Assembly (NCBI GenBank): GCA_905250025.1 | Contig: CAJNOJ010000107.1 | Span: 1-64,000 of the forward strand | From: Adineta ricciae | Taxonomy: Eukaryota > Rotifera > Eurotatoria > Adinetida > Adinetidae | Reading direction: 5' to 3' | DNA length: 64,000 nucleotides | Part shown: piece by piece, positions 24,107 to 37,791 of the stretch | How the letters are laid out: each line of letters begins with the position of its first letter | Position numbering within the stretch: position 1 is the first letter of the stretch | The notes under the pieces: generated by a model | What the model saw: the letters and a program-made list of their open reading frames with translations, nothing else | Databases searched by the model: none | What the model was told of the DNA's origin: nothing | Made by a program: the position numbers and the translations under genes

Positions 24107-24809
24107 TTTTGTCCTCTTTTGCTAGTTAACTAGAAGTCGATTTGTTGATTTAGTTTCTGTCCTTCGTTGATCTCAGAAAGAAGCAAAAGCAAGATAGACG
24201 CTGGATGATGATGATGTTAGTATCAAACGTTTATTCCTTTTTTTTCCTCTTCTTGGTAATATCTACCCACGTCTAAGCCACAAAACAGCAGAACGATGCG
24301 GCCGAAAACGATGCAGCGCGCGCGAGAGAGAGAGAGGAAAAAACGTCGATATTGTCCTATTCCTAAAATATCTGTTTATACGATCGTACGAGGAAATTCT
24401 CGCGTAGAAGAGGAAAAGAAAGAGAAATGAGGCTCTCGTTACATATCCTGTTCGGGTGTATGGCTGGATGTTTATATGGGATATCGACGACAAACAAGAA
24501 AGCTCGTTATTGTTCCCTTCCGTCTCGCGCATTTATGCGCATCAGTACGCATATGTAGATACATATGGATATAGAAATGGATAAGCAGAGAAATACGAAT
24601 GGGCCAATATTTTTATCTCTCTTCATTGTATTGGAAGATGATAGATTGCAGGAGAAAAGGAAAAGGCCGATTTTCAGTACCAAAATATCGATCGTTACTA
24701 GAATCAAATGAAAAACTTATGTATGACATCTAGATAAATCGAAATCATTTATATGTTTTATTTGTTTTCTACGAAAACTAGGACTAAAAGAAAAAAAATT
24801 GTCTCCTGC
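24107..24809. other. Spacer between the troponin I genes
   Basis: About 700 nt, presumably the promoter of paralogue A and the 3' end of paralogue B. Contains short AG microsatellites (near 24320) and no gene. Confidence 0.4.
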
Positions 24810-25632
24810 TTATTCATCTTCGTGATGATGTTCGCCTTTGGTTGATTTCAGTTGAATTTGCTCACGAAAATTCACTTTATCTTCATGTTCTTCTTTCAAT
24901 GCGAATTTATTCGTTGATTGTTTCAAATGAGCACGAAAATCGATTTCTTCTTCTTTGGGCTTTTGTAATTTTTGAATTCTAAGGTCGATCGAATAGAAAT
25001 CATCATGTTCCGTGACAAATTCACTTACTTTTGAGTTGTTTTCGAAACTTTTTTCAATGTTGGCTTGATGAACTTACCTTTTGCATCGTTCACTTTTATA
25101 GTCAATTCGTTAATCTAAAAACACAACCGACTAAATCAAGACTCCGCTGTACTGTTCGATTTACTTCATAATCCTGTCGACGAATTTTCATTTCGAGATC
25201 GTAGCACGATTCTTCACCAGTATTCAATTGTCTATGAAGATCTTTCACTAATGAAACAAGACTTGCTTCATTGAGAGCATTCAGATCACTCGGTATGGCT
25301 TTCACACGTTCTTCAATGTAGTTTTTACGAGCGAGAGAACGTTGTTCGGCCGCATTCTTCAGATTATCCGTGGCCATTTTCATGATAAGAAGCTAAATTG
25401 ACAATGGTCGTCCGGCTAAAAAATTCGAAATCTCACTCACACGAAGTTTTCGCTTCTTTTCGGGTGTTAAAGCAAAGCGTTTCTTCTTCTCCGCCGCATC
25501 ACGAGCTTCTTGCCGTTTTCGCTCGCGGTCAGCTTTCTTTCGTGCTTTCTTTTCAGCTTCAGTTAATTCACGCTCCTACAATGAACATATGAATACACTT
25601 CTTCTCCGCATATACTGTACCTCGTCGACCAT
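24810..25632 (-). CDS. Troponin I, paralogue B
   Basis: Tandem paralogue of the gene at 23.0-24.1 kb. Exons 25632-25621, 25575-25441, 25392-25165, 25114-25029 and 24978-24810 give 210 codons (209 aa). The first exon is again four codons (MVDE), followed by the same basic helix ([20 protein letters not shown]). The troponin-T-binding region (LVKDLHRQL, EESCYDLEMKIRRQDYE) is in a single exon here. The inhibitory segment is DAKGKFIKPTLKKVSK. The tail is EEHEDKVNFREQIQLKSTKG followed by His/Glu/Asp residues. The pair arose by local duplication, and the two may serve different muscles. Function is inferred from the signature segment and overall layout. Confidence 0.9.
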
Positions 25633-26033
25633 GTTGCTTCTCCTTGGTACTTGTTGCCGAAGATCTTATCCTTCCAGCTCAAAGCAATAGAAAACAATGA
25701 ATGCTAATCACATCTTTTCTTCTCTTATTTATCTCGTCTTCTAAAGATCACCTCGCGCTTTTCTATATGATTAAAACCAAACCAGACACAAATATGTCAT
25801 TCACGTCTTCTCTCTCCCTCTCTCATTTGTCTCACAGCCATTGTGATCATTTGCACACATCAATGCCTTTCGCCAGATGTATATTGTTAGTGTATAACCA
25901 TGATTTTTACACGTATGTATATATATATATAGATAGATTTATCGCAAAAAAATAGACTATCTACTAGTCTAAAAAACAAAGATGGAATGAGAAAAAAACA
26001 AGAATAACAAAAAACGAGAAGAAGAAGAGGATC
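25633..26033. other. Spacer between troponin I B and the BTB gene
   Basis: About 400 nt with a short TA-rich microsatellite (around 25918-25932). No gene seen. It should hold the troponin promoter on the minus strand. Confidence 0.4.
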
Positions 26034-27784
26034 TTATAGACAAAAAATGATTTCAGGTATCTGTCCATCGTCAACATTTGAGCCGTTATTTTCGCCCGAA
26101 GCTAGAAAAAACAGAATGAAACTCCTAATATTTTTCTTCCACAAAAAAAGAGTAACAAACCGTATGCAAAATTGAATGTCACTTTTCCATCGAGACCACA
26201 ATCATGAGTTATACGGCGTAAGCCACTAATCCCATAGAAGGAATCGGGTCCCTAAAATAGAACAATAGTCACTGTAAGCAAACGGAGAAGAGAATGTCTT
26301 CGAGAACAAACTTTGAGTTTAGCACTAGCAACGTAATATTCTCCTTGTTGAATTTCTAGTGGTTCTTTGAATGAGACTCGAAATGTTGACGATGATCCAT
26401 CAGCCATGAACGTTGTTTCGTTTTCACCTAGTATTCGACCCGAATCCAAGTGATGTAACTAAAAGAAATTTAGTTTGACGTTTTCTTAGGAGGAAACGGT
26501 TTACCTGTATATGAACATTGTATTCGAATGGCTCGCGTATACTTCCATAAAGTCCATAGCCAGCGATAAACAGTCTTCGATCACATTTAAAACGAATTCG
26601 ATCGAATGCATCCGAGTACGACCAACGATGCTCAACTTCTCCTTCACGAAATCGATTAATAGTGTATTCTTTGAATGTACTTCGTGGTTCATCGTCAAAT
26701 TCGCATAATTTATAAGATTTGGCTGGTAAATTAAAATATAAAAATATCGAAATGATTTCTTTATCGGTTAAAATTCCTGATTGTGCTGGACCTTGGGCGA
26801 ATTCTTCTTGCGTCATTAGCGGAAATCGAATCAATTTCAGAGCACCACCTAATGTCTGCCGAATCATATCAGGTGTAACAATTTGATTTCTACTATGACA
26901 TTTATTCTTCGCCCATGCTATACACGTTTGCCAAAGTTTAATCTCTCTAACACCCAATGTATCACGTTTTAAAATAGCCATCAACGTATCTAAATCAACA
27001 TCGAGTAATTCAGGTGCTTGCAGCATATGCGTGGCATTTTTGTCAATCACTTCTAAGCATTGAGCAGCTAGTTGTGCTTCGTCGAACAGACGAGCTTGAC
27101 TCAAGAGAATCAAAGCATTTTCAATTGAAATATTCTTCTTTAGAAAATCTACACAAAGACGTTCGAGACCAAGTATACAATATTTCTTTGCACCATATAA
27201 TATCGACATAACTGTATCGTGTGTTATTGACGATGATGGATTGTGGTAATCTCCATATAGGAAGCGTAGTAGAGTACGAAATGCATGAGTTTCCATATCA
27301 GGTACACGAATAATTGATGAAAGAGTTTCGTTATTTCGTTGGAACATCGCTTCGAATACGCATGAGCCGACACTTAATACAAATTTATGTGCAGGAAGTA
27401 GTTCGTCACTGTCATTGAGTTCGAAATGTATATCGGACATGTATTCATTTAGACACAGGGCAGATATACGGTCATTGAGGGATGTTTTCGATGCCTGAAA
27501 ATCGAATGGAAATGTTTGGTTTGTTTCGAAAAAAAGAAAGATCGAAACATTTTGATTGTTACCTGCCAATTGAAGGGCAAACTAATTATTTGTTTATTTT
27601 GATTATCGTCATTTTCATGTTCGATGTGGGTGTTCGAGGACACGGCATTGGCTGGTGGAGGAAGACTTGATGCTTCATTAAATGTTGTCGAAGAACGACG
27701 TTGGACGGGATGATTATGATGGTCAGGTAGTGGTATCGGAGGATGAGGAGACGTGAATGATGATGACGGATTGGCTTTGGGCAT
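26034..27784 (-). CDS. BTB-BACK-PHR protein (BTBD1/2/3/6-like)
   Basis: Likely substrate adaptor of a Cullin-3 ubiquitin ligase. Exons 27784-27563, 27494-26505, 26458-26312, 26251-26161 and 26101-26034 give 506 codons (505 aa). A Pro/His-rich N-terminus (about 70 residues) precedes the BTB domain (SDIHFELND, LPAHKFVLSVGSCVFEAMF, VPDMETHAFRTLLRFLYGD; about 90-195). A BACK domain follows (KKNISIENALILLSQARLF, CLEVIDKNATHML, LLDVDLDTLMAIL). The PHR domain begins at the Cys-rich-free segment FKCDRRLFIAGYGLYGS, then YNVHIQLHHL, FRVSFKEPLEIQQGEYY, and the terminal FYGISGLRRITHDCGLDG. Domain order and length match BTBD1/2/3/6. Which member it is cannot be settled by eye. Confidence 0.93.
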
Positions 27785-30116
27785 GATCAATGCGCAGTAC
27801 TCACTGCACGAAAGATCGTTTTCTACCTGGTCAATAATAAATCATGTATATTGAATGAGTCGAGGTCTTACCAACAAACATGCGATTCGAGTTTGATCTC
27901 CACCATCCAGATTGGTTTTGTCTACTTAAATGAATATATACGAAGAAATATTGACAAAAAAAACCTCAAATCTCATATGAAGAAAGAAGAAAAAATAATC
28001 AGAAATTTGAGAGAAGAATATTTCTTTCGCGATAGATGGGGCTAGATTGTTAATCAATACAAACAATTACTTGAGAACTTGATTTCTCATGTATGCATAC
28101 ATTGCACAAAGGAGGTGTAGAGTTCGATTGTTTTCCTCTCTCTCTCTGTCTCTGACGGATCACAGCAGGAAGTAACATTTTCGATCTTTTCACGGGGTCA
28201 TCATCATCACAGTAATTCAATCACTCGTATCAACATTCACAATAACACACCGATTCATGGCCGATATCAATATCTTCTCATACTGATATCATTGTTATTA
28301 TTTGCGCTGATATCGATATGAAGATGTTGATCGAAAAAAAGGTCGATAGTTCTACTTATCACTATAGGCTTTTTGCTTCTTTTCAAGTAGAAGATCCTTC
28401 CCGCGTGCATTCGAGGTCTACATAAGTGGATGATTTTGTACCCACTGAACATTGTCGAAAAAAAGAGAAGAAGAAAAAAAAAAAGAATGACCCATTTTCG
28501 TTCGCTATAGTTGTGTAATTCTCTCCTTGATTACACAAATGTAATATTGAAGAATCTCGAGAATTTCGTCCACACCTTCCTCCTTAGATGAAGTGTGGCC
28601 AAGTTCTCTCTACACTGTCCTTTATATACATATTCATCTATTTTATACACGAAGTTACTTAACTTATTCACACTTCTTACTCTTATCATAACGTCACATT
28701 TTCGACGTCACGCAGTGTCAAACTGTCATACACTATATTACTGTTTTTATACGTATTCGATTGAATTGTAATCATAGTTTCAAGTAGCTTTATTCTTCGA
28801 TGATGATTGAAATGACCTCTTTTTTTTCTACCTTCATTTCAATCATCATTGGAGAACTTTCAAATAACGAATTAGCTTTTGGTTAAGCTAAGTCCTCATT
28901 CAATTTGTTAATTAGAAAAAAACAATTTCTATTCATAAACACATTCAATGTTTATACACAAGAAAACACTTCTTTTCTATGTACAAGAAGTTTGTTTATC
29001 TAACAGCTTTGCACGAAGAATATAGATTGTGATAATCTCATCTTCGTCAATAACTGAGCAGAATGAAAAGAACTTCGTTTTCTTTCTTCATGAAATTCAA
29101 TACCTTTTGATCCACGGGAAAAACATCAGTTACTTGTGAAAATAGAACTGAAACTCTCTGATTATTTTGATCGAATTCACAGAGTGGAACTAATTAGAAA
29201 GAAAATCTTCAACAGTTTTTGTTCAATGAATATATTAAAGGTCGAGTAGAGTCAGACATTTCCTGTCCGGTCATTGTTATTTTTTTTTGCGGTATCTTGC
29301 ATACATGTCTAAAGGCAATCCGGTATTGAGTTCATTGATCTAGACGCGTCCCATAGGCAAATAAGAGAAAAAGAAAGTGATCACACCGCGATTGATGAAT
29401 ATTTCATATCGAACAAATTTCTTTGATTCATTCATCTATTAAATAACCAAGTCGATCGAAAGACAATAACCACAAGGCATAGTCACCGATCTTGAAAACT
29501 GTCACAAAGGAAAAGCTATCGAACAAACATTCGCGCTTGGAAAAAGACAAACTCGCGTGTAAATAACATAATGAAATCATAAGACAGGATTATCGAGTGA
29601 GTCGAAAGTCGTGCGAATTATTCGCATGAGAGATCGATTTTTCAATATTTCGATCCGTTGGGATGATCATCGATCAAAACCTTCAAGTCATTAATGTTAT
29701 GACATACTGATGGTAAACTCAATTTTCTGCTCAAATGAATCACCTGGCCATCTGCTCTAATTGCCTCCTGTTGTTTCTTCCTTCTGTTTTTTTTTCTCTT
29801 TTCTTTTCGTTCTTCGATGACCGACACACACATACACGCAGAAAAGAAAAATCCTAGTGGACGACGACAAGACAATCACACTACTCTCTTTGCATAGTAT
29901 AGTCATACAACTTCATTTCTTTTCTTTTTCTTTTTTTGACAAGCTCAAGCGTGAGAAAGGGAAGGTGAGTGACAGACTAGTTTAATACCGGATGTGAATA
30001 TTTGAACGTTGAATCGAGTAAGTAATTCAACAGTGAACGATAATCTTTCAATCATCTCAGTTTACATGACATTCTTAAGACAATTCGATTAAGATTCTTT
30101 CTTCTCTTTTTCTAGC
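27785..30116. other. Large divergent intergenic region
   Basis: About 2.3 kb between the BTB gene (-) and the plexin (+). It holds T-rich and CT-rich tracts and a perfect hairpin at 28800-28848. An acceptor-like TTTTTCTAG lies directly before the plexin ATG, so a plexin 5' UTR exon may lie in this stretch. No coding gene seen. Confidence 0.4.
28800..28848. repeat. Perfect hairpin, 16-bp arms
   Basis: ATGATGATTGAAATGA is followed after a pyrimidine-rich loop of about 17 nt by its exact reverse complement TCATTTCAATCATCAT. Role unknown. Confidence 0.8.
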
Positions 30117-33100
30117 ATGTTTTCTATCTTTGTATTATTAACTTATTCGCTCTTAGTAAGTTCAACTTTGACTTTCGATATTCTCGAAAGAGATCTCGGC
30201 GATGCCATCGGAAAACTTCTTCTAATTAATGACAATCTCTATCTTGGTACAAGCCATTCACTATCTCGTCTATCATCATTAACATTGAACCGAACATTAA
30301 ATGCATTCGAATTCGATGCCAATTCTCATTTGAAAGTTTTATTATCCTTACCGAACGAACGCATTCTTCTATGTGGAACGTCCGATCAAGGTTTCTGTCA
30401 AATTCTCGATAAAAATTTCCAGATCATTATCAATTCATCATTACCTATCGTTGCTAATGATCCAGTGAATAGTACAATGGCATTAATTATTCCGGAAAAG
30501 AATCTTGTCTACTTCGGCGTAACATACACAAATGAAGGAATTCAACGTTGGCAAATTCCAAACATATCCGGCCGTTCGTTGAATACATCGCGTTTCATGA
30601 AGATTGTTTCCATCAATGATAACGATGACATGATCTCACGTGATGATTTAGCATTACGTTTCATGTCGAGACAACAGACGACATTCATCGTTCAGTATGT
30701 TTATTCGTTTTATACAAAGAATTACATTTACTTTCTCACAAATCAACCCAATGATCTTGAACAGAAGACTTTATTAACGAAAATCGTTCGCTTTTGTCGC
30801 GATAGTACATATTCAATTATCCGAACGTATACAGAACTTCCATTAGTGTGTGTAAATTCAGATTGGATATTGAAAACTGCAGATATTAGTTACGATAAGA
30901 ATAATAAACAAATTTTAATTGGTCATTTTACAAGGAAAGATGGAACAGGAGGAACAAATATTTGTTCATGGAATATCGAAAACGAGATTGATCAGGCATT
31001 TGAAGATAATTATCGGACATGTTATTCGATGGGCATCGGACAACGTGGTTTGGCATTTATTAAGCCAAACGAGCCGTGTCGTAAAGATGAGGTAAAACAT
31101 TCTTTTGTTTTCTTCGAAAAGAAATTTCGACATGTATTCTCTATAGACATGGTCAGTGCCACTGAACGATGAGAACATTTGTCCTTGGATAATTAGTGAT
31201 CGTTTACCATATCCAGTTGGTGGTGCGACACCTGTTCTCGGTCGAATACTTTATGAGAGTTTAATTGAAAGTTCTTCTGTTGTAAAGATATACTCATTCG
31301 ACTCATCGACAATGCTTGTTTTTCAAGGCTTGACTAATGGTACTTTTAAATTGGTAAGTATATTTCATCGATCAAGGCATGTTTTAGAAAATGCCTTAAG
31401 ACATTTATTCTTTTCATTTGCAACAAAAGTATACCGAATAGACAAAAGGTCAGATGACATGCTACTTTTGATTCAAACAAAGCATGTCACGCATTGACTA
31501 CCCATCTGGCTTTTTCTTATTATTGTTTGATGATAAAGCATTGAACAAACATATACTTGAAAAGATAAAATCGACGTTTCTTGCTTTTGCTTTCCAAGGG
31601 CTCGCTCGATGTTGGTCGAAATCTCGATTGGTTTTATTCGTATCAATTATCATCGACAACACCGATTCTTTCCGATGTGATCTACGACAAGAAATCCGCC
31701 ACGTTCTTTCTCGCATCAGGCTCCAAGGTTCATTATAAATCCAAACAACACCATTTTCATCAAATTGAAATGCATATTTTCATTTAGATCTATCGTCTAT
31801 CATTCTCAAGTGATTGTACATCACGTTTGTCATGTGACGAATGTTTATCTTCATCAAATAATCCATTGTGTGGTTGGTGTACAATAAATGAACGGTAAGA
31901 TGATCATTGAGATTGACATACATGCACATTAGACAAAGGAAAGAAAAACGAAAACTTCTCATGTCAATTTTAACAAAGATAAATGCTTTTAACCGATGAA
32001 TATTGACACATCAAATGTGCACTTCTTAGTAATTAAAATGACACATGGATGTTGTCGTGCGACAAATTTGCAGCCGAGTACACATCTAACCGTTTGTTTT
32101 CGTTCGCATTTTCAGGTGCACATTGATCAATAATTGTCCTTCGAATTCTTGGCAACAGGACAGTCAACAGTGTACACATATTGTTAACGTTCAACCATTG
32201 AAAGCTTCAGTTGATTATATTCAATGGGTTTGTCTCATTAAAATCGCATTCGAATGTACATGTCATGTTTTTCTTTCCTTGAAGATTAACCTAACGTTAT
32301 CAAAATTACCGCAATTAGAGCATAATGAAATCTATCAATGTATTTTCGGGAATAAAATCATGTCGGCATATACACAAGCAATTAAATTAGATCATAATCG
32401 TCTTTCGTGTCCCACGCCATCAAACCAAAATCTTCAGCTATATACAGGTAAGAGATTAGATCACTTAACACATGCGATCGTATTGGGAACGAAATGTCAA
32501 TTAACGTAGTTTGGCTTTTTATCTTAATGATCTTTTCAATTTGTATATAAATAGAGACGAGGAATTCATTCATAAATCAAGTGATCATTTATGTGAAAGG
32601 AAATTTGTTTCTGTCTTTGATAAGAAGATAAGATTAAAACGTTGATATGACCTTTGTGTCTTTTGAGAATGTTTTTTTTGTTCCTGTTATTTGTTTGACC
32701 TCTCTTCCGTCGGATATAATTATATATTTTGACACTTCACTTTCGTCTTCTTTCGCTTCAGGAAAGATAGTTTCTTCAAGCTTAATTAATTCGCTTCTTA
32801 AACGAACTTGAAATATGGACACATTCGCTGATAACACATAGCAAAAAAAGGCGCAGCAGGAGGGAGAAGCTAATTAGCGGAAGAAGAAGGAGAAGACCTT
32901 TGATAAGCGAAATGCTCGCATAACTTACGGGTAATTCTTACTTTTTTAGGATCTTCATCGAAAGTTCGCTTATCGGTGGTAAAATGGCCATCGAATACAA
33001 GTGTGGCAACCGTACCTGAATTCACATTCTATAATTGTTCATCCTATTTGTCATGTGCCTCGTGTCGCTCGCAGATCGGATGTCAGTGGTGTTCTCAACG

Positions 33101-36100
33101 TTGTTCCTCGATGTGTACTGAATCGAGCGGACAATGTCCAACATTCAAGCTTGTCGATCCTGCAAATATTTTTCTTGAAGCTGGTCAACCGGCGACTATT
33201 CCATTGAAATTCGACTCGTTCCAGTTAGATAATTCCATTGAATGTCGTCTCAATGGAACAATTCACGGTTTCCTCACCTCCGATGGTGTTTGCCAAATAA
33301 CGAAAGTTCCCGACGTAACTCTAGAGAACAATGGTAAAGTTTATCTAAATCTATATCAAAATGATGTCTTGATCGGTATGCCAATTGAAATGTTTATCTA
33401 CCGTTGCGATCTTTATGATTCCTGTGACCGATGTAATACACGTTCCAGATGTTCTTGGTGTCAAGGTGAATGTTCATCGCAATCAACGAACAAATGTCTA
33501 ACGAATGAACAATGTACATCGTTGTATATCAAAGATTTTTCACCGAAAGTCATTCCACTTCATGGACAAACAATTCTTCGCATTGAGCTCAATGAAGATG
33601 CGAAAGATGCAGTGCAAGAGATTTCACTTGCTGATATTCCTTGTTTATTGATCAACTCTTCGAATGTCATCCAATGTCAAGCACAACCATCGAATTCAAC
33701 ACGAAAGGGACGAATAAGTATTCGTTTTTCGAATGCAATTTATATATTATCAAAAGAAATAATTGAATATCGACAACCAGCGATTGTCTCAATAAATCCT
33801 TCGATTGCCTATCAATTTGGTGGACAAATACTTCACATTAATGGACAAAATTTAATCAGCGGGAATGAACAAAACATCCTCATCGGTAATTACCATTGTA
33901 AGAAGATCCAACAGACTCTACGAAACACTTTATCGTGTCGTTTGCCATCGATTCCATCAGGACTTTACAACATAACAGTGAAAATCGATGATCAAATGAT
34001 CAGTACAGAACAACAGCTGAAAATCACGCCGAATCCAATTGTTCAAGACATCGATCCCACGATAAGTTTTGCAAGGTAAAAGAAAGCAGATTGAATAACG
34101 ATGCTCATTCATGATTTTATTTCAGTGGTGGGCGATTAATAACCGTACGCGGAATGTACTTCAAATCGATTCAAATTATAACCGTGAAATTTTCGTACAA
34201 AAAATGGAATGCAAAACTAAAAGTTTGCTACGTGAAAAATCTCGTCCCTAAAACGATCTTTCGTTTCATATTTAGATCAATTCCAATGATTTGGTATCTT
34301 CAGATGGTGGATTGGTTTCCTCATTCAATTTTCGTACACCGGGAATCCCATCTGCATCAGAAGAGTTTCCATTACCACCACTCGATGTGAATTTCTCGTT
34401 GGACTTTGATGATTCAATCATCTCGCTTCCAAACATTATCCAGTTTCGCTACATTCCCGATGTTTTACTCAATGTCTCATCGACACCGCAAACACTACCA
34501 TACACGGGTGAAGAATTGAAATTACAAGTCGAAAATCTAACTGAAGCGGCTTCCATGTCTGATATCCAGCTGTTTATCGGCTGTTCGGAATGTAAATTGA
34601 AGACATTCACATCGAAAGGCATCACTTGTCAACCACCGACGAAATTAGCCATCAATACGGCCATTGTTCTTAACAGTCCACAGCAACCAGACGATTGCAC
34701 ATTGTTTAACTCATCTATCGGCCCTATTCGATTTCGTATTGGTTATCGAGAATACTTAATCGGTTATTTATCATACTCTCGTTCATTCACGTCGAAATAT
34801 TCATTTCTGACAATCATCGCACTGATTTGCAGCAGCTGTTTAGTAACAATTGCGCTGCTTATTCTTGGTCTATACCTCTTCTACAAATTTCGTAAAACCA
34901 AATCACCGCCGAGTTCTTTGACAAATATCGAGCGAAATGATAAACAATGCTGGTCAACAGATACATCAGCATCCACAGGTCCATACTACCAAGTCTACGA
35001 ACAAATCTCCTGTTTATCATCCCATGAAAATACTTTGACTCGTGGTACACTTTTATCGTCATGTCCCTATCATCAAGAAAAACGTCTCACACCGCCAATT
35101 ATGGAACAATTACAAATGAGTCTGTCTTTTCTAACAACACTGTCAGTCGATGATGAACAATTGAAAAAACTACTGTTCCCAGCAGAGAACACGTACGTTG
35201 CTGATATCTTCTCTAGACTGTCGTTTCTAATATTTTTTCTTCTAGATTTCCGTCAAGGCATTACCGTCCATCGATGGAATTGTTTTATGATCTGCTTCAC
35301 ATGGCACCATTTTCTCAAGCATTTCTTGACAAATTACTCGAAAATGATTCATTCGATCTACTCGAAGCATATGTTTATCTCTTTCGTTACATGCCTGCGA
35401 ATCTTCACTCGTTCAACAATTTCTTTCAATTCTTCTCCACATTATTCTTTCAAAACAAGAAAGATTTAATCAACAAATTCCATTTTTTCGATGATTTCCT
35501 ACGAATTCTAATCGATCTGATTGATTCCTCACCATCCGATGAAATCCTACATCGTTCATCTCGTTCCATCTGTCCGTCAACTCTGCTAATAAACAACATT
35601 CAACATTGTTCGTACCAACTGACAATCGATTACGAAAATTTCCTTCGTTTTCATCTATCTGTTCTGGATTGCGACACAATCAATCAAGTGAAACAAAAAA
35701 TCATTCGATATTTAAATTCCCACGAAAATACCTATCGGCTAATTGACTGCGATCAATTAGACTTGCTGTTACCAACCTTGAATCATTGCACATGCATGTC
35801 TCAAGTTCCCATGATAAAAGATTATTTGATTAATTCAATAATTTATTGTCAAAAACGATCGTCGATGAAAAGTGCGAAAACTTCGTATGCGTATCATCTA
35901 TGTCCGGAGAGTCAAATGATTATGGAAAGGAAATTAATCGAAGAGAAGTTATTAGAAAACAAGAATCGTTTACAGCAAATTTTCATTTATTTTTACCAAC
36001 AAATTGCCAATGGTTTGGATCTCTTTGACATCTGGACCAATGACTTTCAACGTGATCTTCTTTTTCCACAGTGAGTTTTTTTGCTCTGCAAAAACAGAGT

Positions 36101-36681
36101 TAAGTAATGAAAATCATCTGTTTAGATACATTCGATTAGTCAGTGAACTTATCCGACGGTTGAACCGTTTGATCTTATGTCGTTCAACATGTCCGATCAT
36201 TGAATCGTGTTTGAATGTCATTGCTGATGGCTTAGAATTCATCTTTGAAACAAAAACAGAGGTAAGATTTTGCTATATGGAAGACAATCGTTTGCTTATT
36301 CATTTGGATTCTTTGCAGTTTTCCTCGGAGATCGAATTGTTGTTCACGGACGAGAAAAAACACTTCGCATCGTTCGACCGAAGCAGTTTTCATATACGTT
36401 CATCGAATCAATACAATCCAAAATTCTCCTCGAACGATATTCGTTCGTTGACTCTCAATGATGATCGTGCGATTGAATGTCTTTTTAAACTTTATGAATT
36501 TTATGAATCAAATAGTGAACCAGTAAGTGAAGATTGACAATTCGATCGGAACAATGTGGTTTTTTTTCCTTAGATCAACCAACATATTGGCGAAAATCAT
36601 GTCAGTGTGCTACTGCCTGTTCATCATCTACTTGTTCGAATACGACAATTGCTTCAATCCGACAGCCAGACACTGATTTGA
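30117..36681 (+). CDS. Divergent plexin (semaphorin receptor)
   Basis: Single-pass receptor. Thirteen exons: 30117-31091, 31147-31353, 31599-31727, 31788-31894, 32116-32227, 32285-32447, 32950-34075, 34126-34222, 34276-35192, 35246-36070, 36126-36261, 36319-36522, 36574-36681; 1702 codons (1701 aa). A signal peptide (FSIFVLLTYSLLVSSTLT) leads into a sema domain. PSI repeats follow (CDECLSSSNNPLCGWC; CASCRSQIGCQWCSQRC; CDRCNTRSRCSWCQGEC), then IPT/TIG-like regions and one membrane helix (SFLTIIALICSSCLVTIALL). The cytoplasmic part is short for a plexin. It keeps a recognisable Rho-binding segment (VLDCDTINQVKQKIIRYL, compare VLDCDTI.QVKEKI in plexins) and weak C-terminal similarity (SCLNVIADGLEFIF). 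I do not see the paired GAP arginines in clear context. One intron (32448-32949) is unusually long for the locus. Confidence 0.88.
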
Positions 36682-36894
36682 GATGAAGAGTATCTCAGGA
36701 ACGAATTGATCTAGTTGCTTTTTTTGTACAGAATATGTTTTGTTTTAAATATATACAGAATGCTATCGTTCACTGCTCATTTCGATATCTTTCTTTGGCA
36801 TCGCTTCATGCTCGATGAAAAATGAGTTGTTATCAATGATATATTGATCAAGGTTTACAGATGATGACAAGAAATTTCACTGGTACTCGTTTGC

Positions 36895-37468
36895 TCACAA
36901 GATCAGTTCAGTGATAGATGCTTCGCGACTCACGAGTGGTTCCTGGTGAATACTGACATGTTTGGAATGGTCGGTCACATGAGGATTTGGAAGAATCTTG
37001 GCTGTGACAATCGCATGAGGCAAATCGATCTAAAACAAGAGAGTGTATCGAAAAGAGAGATAATGCGAGCTTTACGCGAAAATAACAGTTGCTGTGCGAT
37101 TCGATTTGCCGGGCGATGCTTGTAGGCACGAATTCGAAATCATCCGGGAATTCCCACTCAGTCTCTTCACGAATCTTCTTTGCTATGATTTCACGGTACT
37201 AAGTAAATATGCGCGAAACCATACACAAAACGAATGAGCATGAGAAAATTACTTGATTGAATATATGCCGATCTTCGGTAGTCAAATCAGCAAACGATGT
37301 CAGTCCGGCTGATTCAAGATCTCGACTAAATCGAACACGATGAGAATTTTTCGTACGAACAATCTTACCCGGGAATGGGTAAACACTGTGATTGCAATTG
37401 TATTTTATCGTCTTCCCACATCGCTCGTTTCCTTGCACGTGTATTTCTGCACTGGATGTTTGCCTCAC
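36895..37468 (-). CDS. Unrecognised small protein, 5' end not resolved
   Basis: Three in-phase exons: 37468-37253 (72 codons), 37198-37076 (41) and 37029-36895 (44 plus stop), all with GT-AG ends and short introns (54 and 46 nt). An in-frame stop directly before an acceptor-like TATATAG at 37469 means at least one upstream exon carries the start codon. I could not find it with confidence. The partial product (157 aa) is hydrophilic, with no signal peptide or membrane segment; notable stretches are YREIIAKKIREETEWEFPDD and DLPHAIVTAKILPNPHVTDH. The intron phases and open frames support a real gene. I do not recognise the family. It is convergent with the plexin gene (213 nt between stops). Confidence 0.65.
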
Positions 37469-37791
37469 CTATATATAATCAAAATCAGTTTCATGTTTAT
37501 TACGTAGACGCAAAAAGAAACCTAATTAGTATGAAATAAGTTTTTGCTTCGATTGTCCCTTGATAGGCATAGTATCATCATTAATTGGTTATATGTCGAG
37601 TTGTTCATGCTGATAGGTCGGTAGATGAACGAACAAGATACACATCACAGATTGTTTCATAATCGAGAAGGTTGGTTGTTATATGGAAAAATGTAATTCA
37701 ATCATGTTCAATATTTGTCAAGGCGTTTGCGTGCATGTTGGAGAAAATTGATCAGTGGTTGAGATAAAAGAAGACAACGCTTCGACCGGTA

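Noticed and set aside
37469-37620. First exon for the unknown gene at 36.9-37.5 kb, starting at the ATG near 37607
   Set aside because: The frame reaches a stop codon at the only plausible donor, so the model fails.
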